Part shown: positions 13,937 to 22,830 of the stretch, one piece after another
How the letters are laid out: every line of letters begins with the position of its first letter
Numbering within the stretch: the first letter of the stretch is position 1
From: Ruminococcus flavefaciens FD-1
GTDB lineage: Bacteria > Bacillota > Clostridia > Oscillospirales > Ruminococcaceae
DNA: 39,343 bases
Reading direction: 5' to 3'
Assembly: GCA_000174895.1 (NCBI GenBank)
Contig: ACOK01000100.1
Span: 1-39,343, forward strand
The notes under the pieces: model-generated
Told to the model about the DNA's origin: nothing
Database searches by the model: none
Seen by the model: only the letters and a program-made list of their open reading frames with translations
Made by a program: the position numbers and the translations under genes

Positions 13937-15916
13937 ATGGCTAAGAAAAATGATTACGGCAATGACAGTATATCAATGCTGAAAGGTGCGGACAGAGTCC
14001 GTAAGCGACCTGCCGTTATATTTGGCTCAGACGGACTTGACGGCTGTGAACATTCAGTATTTGAAGTCATATCCAACTCCATCGATGAAGCCCGTGCAGG
14101 ATATGGCAATAAAATAGTCATTACTCATTTCAGAAATAACGAAATAGAAGTCGAAGATTTCGGACGTGGCTGTCCTGTGGACTACAATAATAATGAAAAG
14201 CGTTACAACTGGGAACTTGTTTACTGCGAGCTTTACGCAGGCGGTAAGTATGATGCCGCAGATGACGCTTATGAATACTCACTCGGACTTAACGGTCTCG
14301 GACTTTGCTCAACGCAGTATTCATCCGAATTCATGGATGTACAGGTAATCCGTGACGGATTCAAGTATGACCTCCATTTTGAAAAAGGCGAAAACGTCGG
14401 CGGACTGAAAAAGGAGCCCTGCAAGAAAAAACAGACAGGTACAAAGACAAGATGGCGTCCCGACCTTGAAGTATTTACTGATATAAATATCTCCGATGAA
14501 TTCTTCTGCGACATTCTCAAAAGACAGGCTATAGTAAACCCGAATATCCTTTTCGTTTTCCGTTCCGAGAACGAAGCCGGAGGATTCAACGAGCAGGAAT
14601 TCTTCTATGAATCGGGTATCACCGAATACGTCCAGGAAATAGCAGGAGACAGTGCTCTCACCACCATCCAGCACTGGACTGCTGAAAAAAAGGGCCGTGA
14701 CCGTGAGGACAAACCTGAATACAAGGTAAAACTTGACGTGGCACTGACATTTTCAAACAAAGCCAAGCTGACTGAGTATTACCACAACTCCAGCTTCCTT
14801 GAGCATGGCGGTTCGCCTGCTGAGGCTGTAAAACGTGCTTTTCAGGCTCAGATAGATGCCTACATCAAGTCTATAAACGGCTATCAGAAAAACGAGAGCA
14901 AGGTAACATATGCAGACGTTGAAGAATGCCTGATACTTGTATCATCATCATTCTCAACCCAGACTTCCTATGCTAACCAGACCAAAAAGGCAATAACCAA
15001 CAAATTTATCCGTGAGGCTATGACAGAATTTCTCCGCCATCAGCTGGAAGTTTACTTCATAGAAAATCCCGACGAAGCAAAGCGCATCTCCGAACAGGTA
15101 CTCCTCAACAAGAGAAGCCGTGAAAGTGCAGAGCGTACACGTCAGAATATGAAGAAGAAGCTGACAGGTACAATCGATCTTGCAAATATGGTCGAGAAAT
15201 TCGTAGACTGCCGTACCAAAGATGTTACCCGCAGAGAAATATACATCGTGGAGGGCGACTCGGCTCTCGGTTCCGTTAAGCTGGCAAGAGATGCTGAATT
15301 CCAGGCAGTTATCCCTGTTCGTGGCAAGATACTGAACTGCCTTAAAGCTGACTACGGCAAGATATTCAAGAGCGAGATAATCACCGACCTGCTCAAAGTC
15401 CTCGGCTGCGGAGTTGAAGTAACTGCCAAAGCCAACAAGGAACTGTCCACTTTCGATATCAACAACTTCCGCTGGAGCAAGATAGTTATATGTACCGATG
15501 CGGATGTTGACGGATTCCAGATAAGAACACTTATCCTGACCATGCTCTATAGGCTCACACCTACGCTTATCAGTGAAGGCTATGTCTATATCGCAGAATC
15601 GCCTCTCTTTGAGATAAACACCAAGGAGAAGACCTACTTTGCCTATACCGAACAGGAAAAGCAGCGCATCCTTGACCAGATAGGTGACAAGAAGCACACC
15701 ATCCAGCGCTCGAAAGGTCTCGGTGAAAACGAACCTGACATGATGAGCCTTACCACAATGAACCCGGACACACGCCGTCTTATCAAGGTGACTGCTGAGG
15801 ACATTCAGGAGTCTGCTGAGATATTCGAGATGCTTCTGGGTGATGATCTTCAGGGACGTAAGGACTACATCTCTCAGTACGGCGCCGACTACCTCGACCT
15901 TGCTGATATAAGCTGA
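13937..15916 (+). CDS. Divergent type II topoisomerase subunit B (GyrB/ParE-like)
   Basis: The product is the ATPase/TOPRIM half of a type II topoisomerase that passes one DNA duplex through another. The GHKL ATP site is recognisable (VFEVISNSIDEA with E44 and N47, EDFGRGCPVD, LGLNGLGLCS). The TOPRIM motifs are VEGDSALGS (E439; usual form EGDSAGGS) and TDADVDG (520-526). At 659 residues it is the normal length, but several canonical residues differ (N of DN-x-x-DEA is in SNSIDEA; GLNGLGL instead of GLHGVGA). This marks a divergent clostridial paralogue rather than the replication-origin gyrB. The matching A subunit is 1.8 kb downstream on the same strand. The acetyltransferase gene overlaps its stop by one base. 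Confidence 0.9.
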   Translation: MAKKNDYGNDSISMLKGADRVRKRPAVIFGSDGLDGCEHSVFEVISNSIDEARAGYGNKIVITHFRNNEIEVEDFGRGCPVDYNNNEKRYNWELVYCELYAGGKYDAADDAYEYSLGLNGLGLCSTQYSSEFMDVQVIRDGFKYDLHFEKGENVGGLKKEPCKKKQTGTKTRWRPDLEVFTDINISDEFFCDILKRQAIVNPNILFVFRSENEAGGFNEQEFFYESGITEYVQEIAGDSALTTIQHWTAEKKGRDREDKPEYKVKLDVALTFSNKAKLTEYYHNSSFLEHGGSPAEAVKRAFQAQIDAYIKSINGYQKNESKVTYADVEECLILVSSSFSTQTSYANQTKKAITNKFIREAMTEFLRHQLEVYFIENPDEAKRISEQVLLNKRSRESAERTRQNMKKKLTGTIDLANMVEKFVDCRTKDVTRREIYIVEGDSALGSVKLARDAEFQAVIPVRGKILNCLKADYGKIFKSEIITDLLKVLGCGVEVTAKANKELSTFDINNFRWSKIVICTDADVDGFQIRTLILTMLYRLTPTLISEGYVYIAESPLFEINTKEKTYFAYTEQEKQRILDQIGDKKHTIQRSKGLGENEPDMMSLTTMNPDTRRLIKVTAEDIQESAEIFEMLLGDDLQGRKDYISQYGADYLDLADIS

Positions 15917-16374
15917 TGGATATAGTAAAAGCTGAGCTCTGTGATGCCGAGCTTGTGAAACAGCTGTCACATGATACGATCGAAGCAGTCTACCCTCATT
16001 ACTACCCACGAGGAGCGGTGGATTTCTTTCTTGCTCATCACAGCATGGATCACATCATTAAGGATATAGAAGAAGGCAATGTGTGGCTTATATATTCCGA
16101 CGGAAAAGCTGTAGGCACTGTCACATTGAACGGCAATGAGATAAACCGCCTGTTCGTACTTCCCGAATGTCAGGGAAAAGGCTTCGGGCGTGAACTTATG
16201 CTGTTCGCAGAGAAGACTATTTTCAGCCGTTATGATACAGCAAAGCTCAGTGCTTCACTGCCTGCAAAAGCCATGTACCTGAAAAACGGCTACGAGTTTT
16301 CGGAGTATCACATCATCGACTGTAACAATGGCGACAAGCTGTGTTATGATTACCTGATAAAACGCAAATCTTGA
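15916..16374 (+). CDS. GNAT family N-acetyltransferase
   Basis: This 152-residue protein should transfer acetyl from acetyl-CoA to an unknown amine. The acetyl-CoA loop is RLFVLPECQGKGFGREL (motif A, Q/R-x-x-G-x-G/A), preceded by the beta-4 strand GTVTLNGNEINRLFV; the usual C-terminal MYLKNGYEF motif follows. ATG 15916 overlaps the topoisomerase stop (TGATG), so translation is coupled. The topoisomerase neighbour does not reveal the substrate. Confidence 0.88.
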   Translation: MDIVKAELCDAELVKQLSHDTIEAVYPHYYPRGAVDFFLAHHSMDHIIKDIEEGNVWLIYSDGKAVGTVTLNGNEINRLFVLPECQGKGFGRELMLFAEKTIFSRYDTAKLSASLPAKAMYLKNGYEFSEYHIIDCNNGDKLCYDYLIKRKS

Positions 16375-16412
16375 AAATCAAAAAAATAATATTGAAAAAC
16401 AATAATTTTCTA

Positions 16413-16441
16413 TTGACATTTGATATTTCTTGTGTTATACT
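16413..16441 (+). promoter_or_regulatory. Promoter of the polytopic membrane protein gene
   Basis: TTGACA (16413-16418), 17-bp spacer, TATACT (16436-16441). Just upstream, 16375-16412 is AT-rich without a clear terminator. Confidence 0.8.
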
Positions 16442-16473
16442 ATAGCCATAACCAAATTACAGGAGGTATGGCT

Positions 16474-17658
16474 ATGGAAACTTTTTCAGCTATATTCAGA
16501 TCAATTTTCTCATCTGCTTTTCTTTTATTTTTTTTCTTCTGTACAGTGATCATGCCTTTAATGTTGGGCATCCGAAACTGGTACTTCACTTTCAGATACC
16601 CGAAAATGACTGAGGAAGAACGTAATTCACACAAATACCACAAGGTATCCGTCAGGAAAAATGATCTTGCGATCGTTATTTTAGGCACAGTATGTTCGTT
16701 GATATGGATAGCCATGTGCCCTGTATCATTGGAATTTTCGCCTGATCATGATTATTACGAACCCTGCTACGTAGGACAGTATCATTTGTATTTACACAGC
16801 GAGTATGATGTCACTGTATGGATAACACTTCTTCTCGGATTCATCGGACTTATCATCATAGCGGCTTCAAATGCAGAAAAAGTACCGCCGATTCCTCAGG
16901 CTCTGAGTTTTGCTTTTGCTCTCTTAGGCGAAACCGTGTTCCTGTTTCTGCTGATACAGCTTGCCAAAAATTGCAGCATCTTTATTATTCCGCCTATGTA
17001 TTATCTTATAAATGTAGTATTCGTTACTGCAAGAAATACAAAGCGCTATATCACCGAGCATCTCCGCTATAAACAGGAACATGATACTCAGTACATCCAC
17101 GACAGCGCACAGCACGTAGAAAAGGCTCTCAGCTCTGTTGCATCGCTGACAGAACTGCATTTTCTCATGCTTCTGCCTGCCGCAGTTATCCTTATTGCAC
17201 TATACATTCTTCTCGGACAAGGCCCCGATGGTATCATCAAGGCATTCACTATGACTGCTGACTGGACATTCTCCACACAGATACCACCTCCGCCAATCGA
17301 TTATGAGGGACATTACCTCTGTACAGTTGCAGCAGGCGGCCATAAGAAAGTCGTAAAGCCTGTCCGATATGGAAAGCGCAGGGGAGATACCATTGTCGTA
17401 AATCGTCAGCTTCTCGCTTCAAATGCCTTTGAGGATATTATAATGGAGCGCACTCCGAAATTCCATAAGGCTATACGTGGATTCTACGACAAGCACGGAT
17501 ATCCTATTTCAAGACACATAACCACTCAGACACGTGCTGATATCGTTTATATAATAATGAAGCCTCTCGAAAGGCTATTCATCCTTTTCCTTTATACATT
17601 TGATTCTCATCCCGAAAACCGCATAGCTGTGCAGTATTCGGATTATCCAAAGAAATAA
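16474..17658 (+). CDS. Polytopic membrane protein, DUF6688-like
   Basis: ATG 16474 follows AGGAGG at 16461-16466 with 7-nt spacing; an ATG at 16468 is too close and the open frame further upstream covers the promoter. The 394-residue protein has about six membrane segments (for example FLLFFFFCTVIMPLML, ITLLLGFIGLIIIAAS, FLMLLPAAVILIALYIL) and a C-terminal soluble domain with HYLCTVAAGGHKKVVKP, RQLLASNAFEDIIMERTP and FYDKHGYPISRHI. I associate that pattern with the uncharacterised DUF6688 family (from memory, not verified). It lies between two topoisomerase genes but has its own promoter, so a link to topology is unproven. Confidence 0.75.
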   Translation: METFSAIFRSIFSSAFLLFFFFCTVIMPLMLGIRNWYFTFRYPKMTEEERNSHKYHKVSVRKNDLAIVILGTVCSLIWIAMCPVSLEFSPDHDYYEPCYVGQYHLYLHSEYDVTVWITLLLGFIGLIIIAASNAEKVPPIPQALSFAFALLGETVFLFLLIQLAKNCSIFIIPPMYYLINVVFVTARNTKRYITEHLRYKQEHDTQYIHDSAQHVEKALSSVASLTELHFLMLLPAAVILIALYILLGQGPDGIIKAFTMTADWTFSTQIPPPPIDYEGHYLCTVAAGGHKKVVKPVRYGKRRGDTIVVNRQLLASNAFEDIIMERTPKFHKAIRGFYDKHGYPISRHITTQTRADIVYIIMKPLERLFILFLYTFDSHPENRIAVQYSDYPKK

Positions 17659-17727
17659 CGGGGAGCCGCTTATGTGCTCCCATTAAAAGATAAATGCAGA
17701 CAACTGCAAACAATACAGGAGGACATA

Positions 17728-19971
17728 ATGCCAAGAAAAAAAGAAACTCCAAAGAAAAAGCCTGCCTTTAAGCATGAGGCATACATCGAAGGCTCAGGCA
17801 GTGTTGTCAGCGAAAAGATCGCTGATACCCTTAAAAAAAATTATATGCCCTACGCCATGAGCGTTATCATATCAAGAGCTCTCCCGGAAATAGACGGATT
17901 CAAGCCTTCTCACAGAAAACTGCTCTACATGATGTACAAGAGGGGATTGCTTTCTCCAGATAAGGAGCGTTCAAAGTCTGCAAATGTTGTGGGCGAGACC
18001 ATGAAACTCAACCCTCACGGCGATCAGGCTATCTATGAGACCCTCGTCCGTATGACACGAGGAAATGAGGCTCTGCTTCACCCTTATATCGACTCAAAAG
18101 GAAACTTCGGCAAGCAGTATTCCAGCAAGATGCATTTTGCTGCTCCACGATACACTGAGGTAAAGCTTGAAAAGATATGCAATGAGCTATTCCGTGATAT
18201 CGATAAGGAGACAGTTGATTTCGTCCCAAACTACGATAACACCATGCAGGAACCAACTCTGCTCCCTGCAAGTTTCCCCACAGTGCTTGTAAATTCAAAC
18301 ACCGGTATCGCTGTATCAATGGCCAGCAACGTCTGCCCTTTCAACCTTGAAGAAGTGTGCGAGACTACTATCGCCCTTATGAAGGACCCTAACCACGACA
18401 TTCTCAGTACGCTCAAAGGTCCAGATTTCCCGGGCGGCGGATTCATGCTCTACGATGAGGCCGAGCTGAACAAGGTATACGAAACAGGAAGGGGAAGTAT
18501 CAAAGTACGCTCCAAGTACAGCTACGACAAGGCCGCAAACTGCCTTGAGATAACAGAGATCCCATATACTACCACAGTTGAAGCCATTATCGACAAGATA
18601 ATCGAACTTGTCAAGGCAGGTAAAATACGTGAAGTCTCATACATCCGTGATGAGACCGATATCGACGGACTGAAGATCGCTATAGACCTAAAAAGAAATA
18701 CTGATCCTGATAAGCTTATGCAGAAGCTTTACAGGCTTACTCCGCTTCAGGACAGCTATCCATGTAACTTCAATATCCTTATCGCAGGTACACCTAAGGT
18801 AATGGGAGTACGTGAGATACTGACAGAATGGACAGCGTTCCGTGAAGAATGCATCCAGCGCAGGACATACCATGACCTGACAAAGAAAAAAGAAAAGCTC
18901 CATCTCCTTGAGGCGCTTTCAAAAATACTCCTTGACATCGACAAGGCCATACGTATAATCCGTGAGACCGAAAACGAAGCTGATGTTGTGCCTAACCTGA
19001 TGATAGGATTCGGTATCGACGAGATACAGGCTGAATTCGTTGCCGAAATAAAGCTGAGAAATATCAATAAGCAGTACATTCTCCGCAGAGTTGAGGAAGT
19101 CGATCAGCTGAAAAAGGATATCGAAGAAATGGAAGATATCCTCAGAGACAAGAAGAAAATTCGCAAGATAATAATAAATGAGCTTCGTGACGTTATCAAG
19201 AACTACGCAAAGCCAAGAAAGACTATGTTCTACTATCAGTCCGACATAGAGGAAGAAGAAGAGATCGACGATACACCTGATTATCCCGTTAACCTCTTCG
19301 TATCAAAGAGCGGTTACTTCAAGAAGATAACTCCACAGTCGCTGAGAATGAGCAGTGAGCATAAGCTCAAGGAAGGCGACTACATCAGCCAGAGCTTTGA
19401 AGCTACAAACAAGACTGACCTCATATTCTTCTCGGACAAGGCTCAGGCATACAAATCCAAGGCCAGCGCATTTGACGATACAAAGGCAAGTGTTATGGGC
19501 GATTATGTTCCTGCTAAACTCAGCTTTGACGAGAACGAGAACCTTGTCACAATGCTCCCGACCACAGATTACAGCGGATATATCGTGTTCTTCTTTGAAA
19601 ACGGAAAGGCTGCAAAGGTGCCTGTAAAGTCCTATGAGACCAAGACCAACCGCAAGAAGCTTGCAAAGGCTTACTCGGAAAAATCGCCGCTTATAGCTGC
19701 ATTATTCGTAGGCGAGGACTGCGATATCCTCCTCAGAAGTTCCAGCGGCCATGCTCTCGTATTCAATACAGGAATGATACTTCCTAAGTCCACAAGAGAT
19801 TCTCAGGGCGTTCAGGTCATGACATTACGCAAAAAAGCGCTCCTCGCTTCAGCAGTTATTATCACCGATGAAGAACGTGAAGCACTTGAAAAATACCGCT
19901 CAAAGGCTGTTCCTGCCGCAGGTAAACCTGCCAAGGAACTTGGCGATACCAACCAACTGACTTTTGAATAA
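17728..19971 (+). CDS. Divergent type II topoisomerase subunit A (GyrA/ParC-like)
   Basis: The product is the breakage-reunion half of the enzyme, forming a transient covalent bond to DNA. The catalytic Tyr is Y142 in APRYTEVKL, preceded by R141; the winged-helix region contains ALPEIDGFKPSHRKLLY and NPHGDQAIYETLVRM. After a coiled-coil stretch (~430-510), the C-terminal region has a short beta-pinwheel-like part with FVSKSGYFKKI. At 747 residues it is shorter than typical GyrA (~820), closer to ParC. ATG 17728 follows AGGAGG at 17717-17722. With the B subunit upstream it probably makes a second, non-canonical topoisomerase IV/gyrase. An inverted-repeat element begins 19 bp after the stop. 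Confidence 0.92.
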   Translation: MPRKKETPKKKPAFKHEAYIEGSGSVVSEKIADTLKKNYMPYAMSVIISRALPEIDGFKPSHRKLLYMMYKRGLLSPDKERSKSANVVGETMKLNPHGDQAIYETLVRMTRGNEALLHPYIDSKGNFGKQYSSKMHFAAPRYTEVKLEKICNELFRDIDKETVDFVPNYDNTMQEPTLLPASFPTVLVNSNTGIAVSMASNVCPFNLEEVCETTIALMKDPNHDILSTLKGPDFPGGGFMLYDEAELNKVYETGRGSIKVRSKYSYDKAANCLEITEIPYTTTVEAIIDKIIELVKAGKIREVSYIRDETDIDGLKIAIDLKRNTDPDKLMQKLYRLTPLQDSYPCNFNILIAGTPKVMGVREILTEWTAFREECIQRRTYHDLTKKKEKLHLLEALSKILLDIDKAIRIIRETENEADVVPNLMIGFGIDEIQAEFVAEIKLRNINKQYILRRVEEVDQLKKDIEEMEDILRDKKKIRKIIINELRDVIKNYAKPRKTMFYYQSDIEEEEEIDDTPDYPVNLFVSKSGYFKKITPQSLRMSSEHKLKEGDYISQSFEATNKTDLIFFSDKAQAYKSKASAFDDTKASVMGDYVPAKLSFDENENLVTMLPTTDYSGYIVFFFENGKAAKVPVKSYETKTNRKKLAKAYSEKSPLIAALFVGEDCDILLRSSSGHALVFNTGMILPKSTRDSQGVQVMTLRKKALLASAVIITDEEREALEKYRSKAVPAAGKPAKELGDTNQLTFE

Positions 19972-19990
19972 TAAAAAGTGACGGTTATCC

Positions 19991-20264
19991 GTGGTACTCT
20001 TACAGCAACTTTATGCGTGTCTATTGAGGGAAACCCTTTTGAAAAAGGGTTCTCCCTCAAACTCCCTTCCTAAAACTTTCAGTATTAATTTTGCCCCATA
20101 ATAGGGCGCACTTGAAAGAATTGAAAAATTCTTGTTTTATTAGTGTGCGCCCTATTATGGGGCAAAATTCTATTAAAAGTCTTTGGAAAGGGGTTCGGGG
20201 GAGAACCTTTCCTCAGAAAGGTTTCCCCCGATAAATGCGTATAAAGCTGCTATACGAGTATCAC
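19991..20264. mobile_element. MITE-like inverted-repeat element, family A (full copy)
   Basis: A 274-bp element has imperfect ~45-bp terminal inverted repeats (GTGGTACTCTTACAGCAAC at the left, reverse complement GTGATACTCGTATAGCAGC at the right, both continuing into TTTAT...GGGAAACC). Inside is a perfect 25-bp inverted repeat (20087-20111 with 20145-20169, core GCCCCATAATAGGGCGCAC), and each side carries a further hairpin (ACCCTTTT/AAAAGGGT; AACCTTTC/GAAAGGTT). There is no coding capacity. A second copy starts at 39305. It may also act as a terminator for the GyrA-like gene. Confidence 0.75.
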
Positions 20265-20292
20265 AGCTATGTGCGTCCTTTTCTGTTCCTCC

Positions 20293-20321
20293 TTGACATA
20301 TCCACGGTTATGGGGTATAAT
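20293..20321 (+). promoter_or_regulatory. Promoter of the lipoprotein gene
   Basis: TTGACA (20293-20298), 17-bp spacer, TATAAT (20316-20321), a consensus match 24 nt before the start codon. Confidence 0.88.
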
Positions 20322-20345
20322 TAGTTAGTTACAGGAGGAGATACA

Positions 20346-21083
20346 ATGTGTAAATATATTAAATCAATTGCTGCTTTTCTCCTTGCGGGAGCTCTTATCG
20401 CTTCGGCAGGATGCAGCGATAAAGATAAGAACAAGAAAGCTTCATCTTCCTCAAAGGAGAGCAGTTCTTCTTCCTCTGTAAAGGAAAAGGATGAAAAAAC
20501 TACTGCTTCTGCATCCTCTGGGGAGTCTACAGAATCGACTATCCCTACGGAACCGGTTACTGTGGTACAGGCTGAAAACGGCTATGATTCTGCGGTCACA
20601 GCTGTCAGGAACTACTACAACGCTTATCTGACCAATGACTACGAGGCTGTGTACAATATGTTCAGCGAGGACGAGATCAAGGCTTATCAGAAATACGTTA
20701 AGGACGGCGGAATGATCGGCGAGGAGGATCCCGAGAAGACTTTCGGCAAGGGAAACATCATCAAAGCGATCAAGGCGTCCATGGCTAATATCCGAAGCTT
20801 TATGGCAGAAAACGGGGGAAAGCCTGCGGAACAGTGGGGGGTATCCCTCAAGGATGAGGACCTTTCAGCACTTTCAGCTGAGGAAGTGAACATATTCAAC
20901 AACAAGCTGGGGACAGATTTTACAAGCGGTTTCGACTGCAATTTCGTTTACTATGTTGACGGCGACGAGAACCACAGCTTCCTCGGTAATGACTGTGCAG
21001 TGCTGGAAAAAAACGGCAGATGGTATGTTTCATTTTCTACAGTGCTCAGCTCGGAGCTTATAACTTTTCTTGATATTTATTGA
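20346..21083 (+). CDS. Lipoprotein with C-terminal NTF2/DUF4878-like domain
   Basis: ATG 20346 follows AGGAGG. The N-terminus is a lipoprotein signal (MCKYIKSIAAFLLAGALIAS) with lipobox IASAGC, so the protein should be lipid-anchored on the outer face of the membrane. A ~50-residue Ser/Lys/Glu linker leads to a ~165-residue globular domain beginning YDSAVTAVRNYYNAYLTNDYEAVYNMF, the opening helix of NTF2-like/DUF4878 folds, and ending with beta strands (GRWYVSF). Ligand and partner are unknown. The next gene starts 15-18 bp downstream of the stop and is probably co-transcribed. Confidence 0.85.
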   Translation: MCKYIKSIAAFLLAGALIASAGCSDKDKNKKASSSSKESSSSSSVKEKDEKTTASASSGESTESTIPTEPVTVVQAENGYDSAVTAVRNYYNAYLTNDYEAVYNMFSEDEIKAYQKYVKDGGMIGEEDPEKTFGKGNIIKAIKASMANIRSFMAENGGKPAEQWGVSLKDEDLSALSAEEVNIFNNKLGTDFTSGFDCNFVYYVDGDENHSFLGNDCAVLEKNGRWYVSFSTVLSSELITFLDIY

Positions 21084-21100
21084 TGGAAAGGAAGCTTATG

Positions 21101-22712
21101 ATGGAAAAAAGAGAAATACCGAAGATCCTTAATAATAAATGGTACCTGTATATGACGCGAGTTCTTCGCAGGTATGTCCGTAATGGCCGTGGAACTGGGA
21201 GCAAGCCGTCTTCTTGCGCCTTATTTCAGCTCATCTCAGATCGTATGGACCATAATCATCGGCACTATCATGATCAAAATGGCTCTGGGAAATATCTACG
21301 GCGGCAAAAGCGCTGACAAGGATCCCGATCCTGACAGGCTGTACAAGCGTATGCTTGTGGCAGCGGTGTGGATAGCGGCGATCCCATTTGCAGGAAAGTT
21401 TGTTATCGCCGGCATCGCAGGACTTCTCGTCCTCACGGTCAGCACGAATTTCCTTGTGTGGGCGGCATTCCTTACCTGCATGATAGTGTTCGTTTTTCCG
21501 CTTTTTCTTCTTGGAACTGTCACTCCGTCGCTGGTGAAGTACACGGTAGACAGCCTTGACGACAGCGGCAAAACTGTGGGAACTCTCGGAGCATTCAACA
21601 CTATAGGAAGCATAATCGGCACATTCATTCCCACATTTGTCTCGATACCTGCCGTAGGAACAGCAGTTACTTTCCTGATTTTTGCGGCTATACTTTTAAT
21701 TATAGCGGTTATCTACTTCCTTTACAGCAAGCGTGGAAAGTCAAAGGTCATCACAGCCGCATCGTTGTTTCTGGTGTGTTGTTTTGTGTCGCCGTCCATA
21801 GGCTTTGCGTTCTGGGATAAGGAACTGACATACGAAGGCGAATCCGTTTACAACTACCTTCAGGTCAAGGACAACGACGCCATGACAGCTCTTTCAACAA
21901 ACGTGCTTTTCGGCATACAGTCGGTGTATATGAAGTCAGGAAAGCTGACAGGGCTCTATTATGACTACGCCATGGCGGCCCCCCTCATGTCCGACTGCGG
22001 AGATGAAACAAAGGATGTGCTGATTCTGGGTATGGGCACAGGTACTTACGCCAAGCAGTGCATGACTTATTTTGACGATATTACCGCTGAGGGCGTGGAG
22101 ATAGACGAGAGTATCACCGATCTTGCTCACGAATATTTCGAGCTCCCCGATGATGTAAAGGTCACTACCTATGACGGCAGAGCTTTTCTTAACGTATGCG
22201 AAAAGAAGTACGATGTTATCATGGTGGACGCTTATCAGGATATAACCATTCCTTTCCAGATGTCCTCTCAGGAGTTCTTCACTCTCGTCCGTGGACAGCT
22301 GAAAGAGGGGGGAGTGATGGTAGTGAACATGAACATGAAGTCCGACAGTCCCGACGGAATTAACAGCTGGCTGGCAGATACTATCTCATCTGTGTTCAGC
22401 AATGTTTACACCATTGATGTGGCAGGCTCCACAAACCGTGAGCTTTTTGCATCCGATTCCGATAAAATGACGGAACGTCTCAGGGAGAATCTCGCTGCCA
22501 TAGCAAATCCCGAGCTTCATTCGCTTATGGAGAAGACAGCCGACGGACTTGCGCCATATGTCAGTGGGGGAAGAGTGCTGACAGACGATAAAGCGCCTGT
22601 TGAGCTTCTCGGAATGAAAGTCATTGACGGCCTGATACAGGAAGAGCTTGAATACTACAGGAAGGAATTCAAAGAGAACGGCATACAGGCACTTATAGGT
22701 AACACCGCATAA
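21101..22712 (+). pseudogene. Membrane / spermidine-synthase-like fusion protein, frameshifted near its start
   Basis: The intended product has an N-terminal block of about seven membrane segments followed by a spermidine-synthase-type Rossmann domain (DVLILGMGTGTYAKQC as the AdoMet-type loop, EGVEIDES, MVDAYQD). Related fusion proteins are membrane aminopropyltransferase-like enzymes of uncertain substrate. Translation from ATG 21098 or 21101 (AAAGGA at 21087) gives KREIPKILNNKWYLYMT, then runs out of frame. The +1 frame continues with EFFAGMSVMAVELGASRLLA from 21159. One extra base at about 21157-21158 (ACG-C-GAG) explains the break. An internal ATG at 21174 would skip ~25 residues including part of the first membrane helix. 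The last codons and stop lie in a MITE. Either a true inactivating mutation or a sequencing error. Confidence 0.75.
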
Positions 22713-22782
22713 AACTTGTGCTGAATATGTCCGCAGATTCATTGCAAAGCCGTCAGGCGGGCTTTGTGCGGTGTTGCCTATA
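22695..22782. mobile_element. MITE-like inverted-repeat element, family B (internally deleted copy)
   Basis: The ends are TATAGGTAACACCGCATAAA (left) and GCTTTGTGCGGTGTTGCCTATA (right, reverse-complementary with few changes). The 88-bp copy keeps only the two ends of the 181-bp copy at 33210. It supplies the TAA stop (22710-22712) of the upstream gene and lies before the bidirectional terminator. Confidence 0.7.
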
Positions 22783-22786
22783 GGAT

Positions 22787-22829
22787 AAAAAAGCCCGGAA
22801 GCTGCAATTCAGCTGCTTTCGGGCTTTTT
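22787..22829. terminator. Bidirectional terminator between convergent genes
   Basis: AAAAAGCCCGGAAGCTG pairs with CAGCTGCTTTCGGGCTTTTT with small mismatches; A/T runs on both sides serve both strands. Confidence 0.88.
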
Positions 22830-22830
22830 G

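Noticed and set aside
14954..16009. Long minus-strand ORF (351 codons) opposite the topoisomerase gene
   Set aside because: The plus strand encodes unmistakable TOPRIM and GHKL motifs; the antisense frame has no family features.
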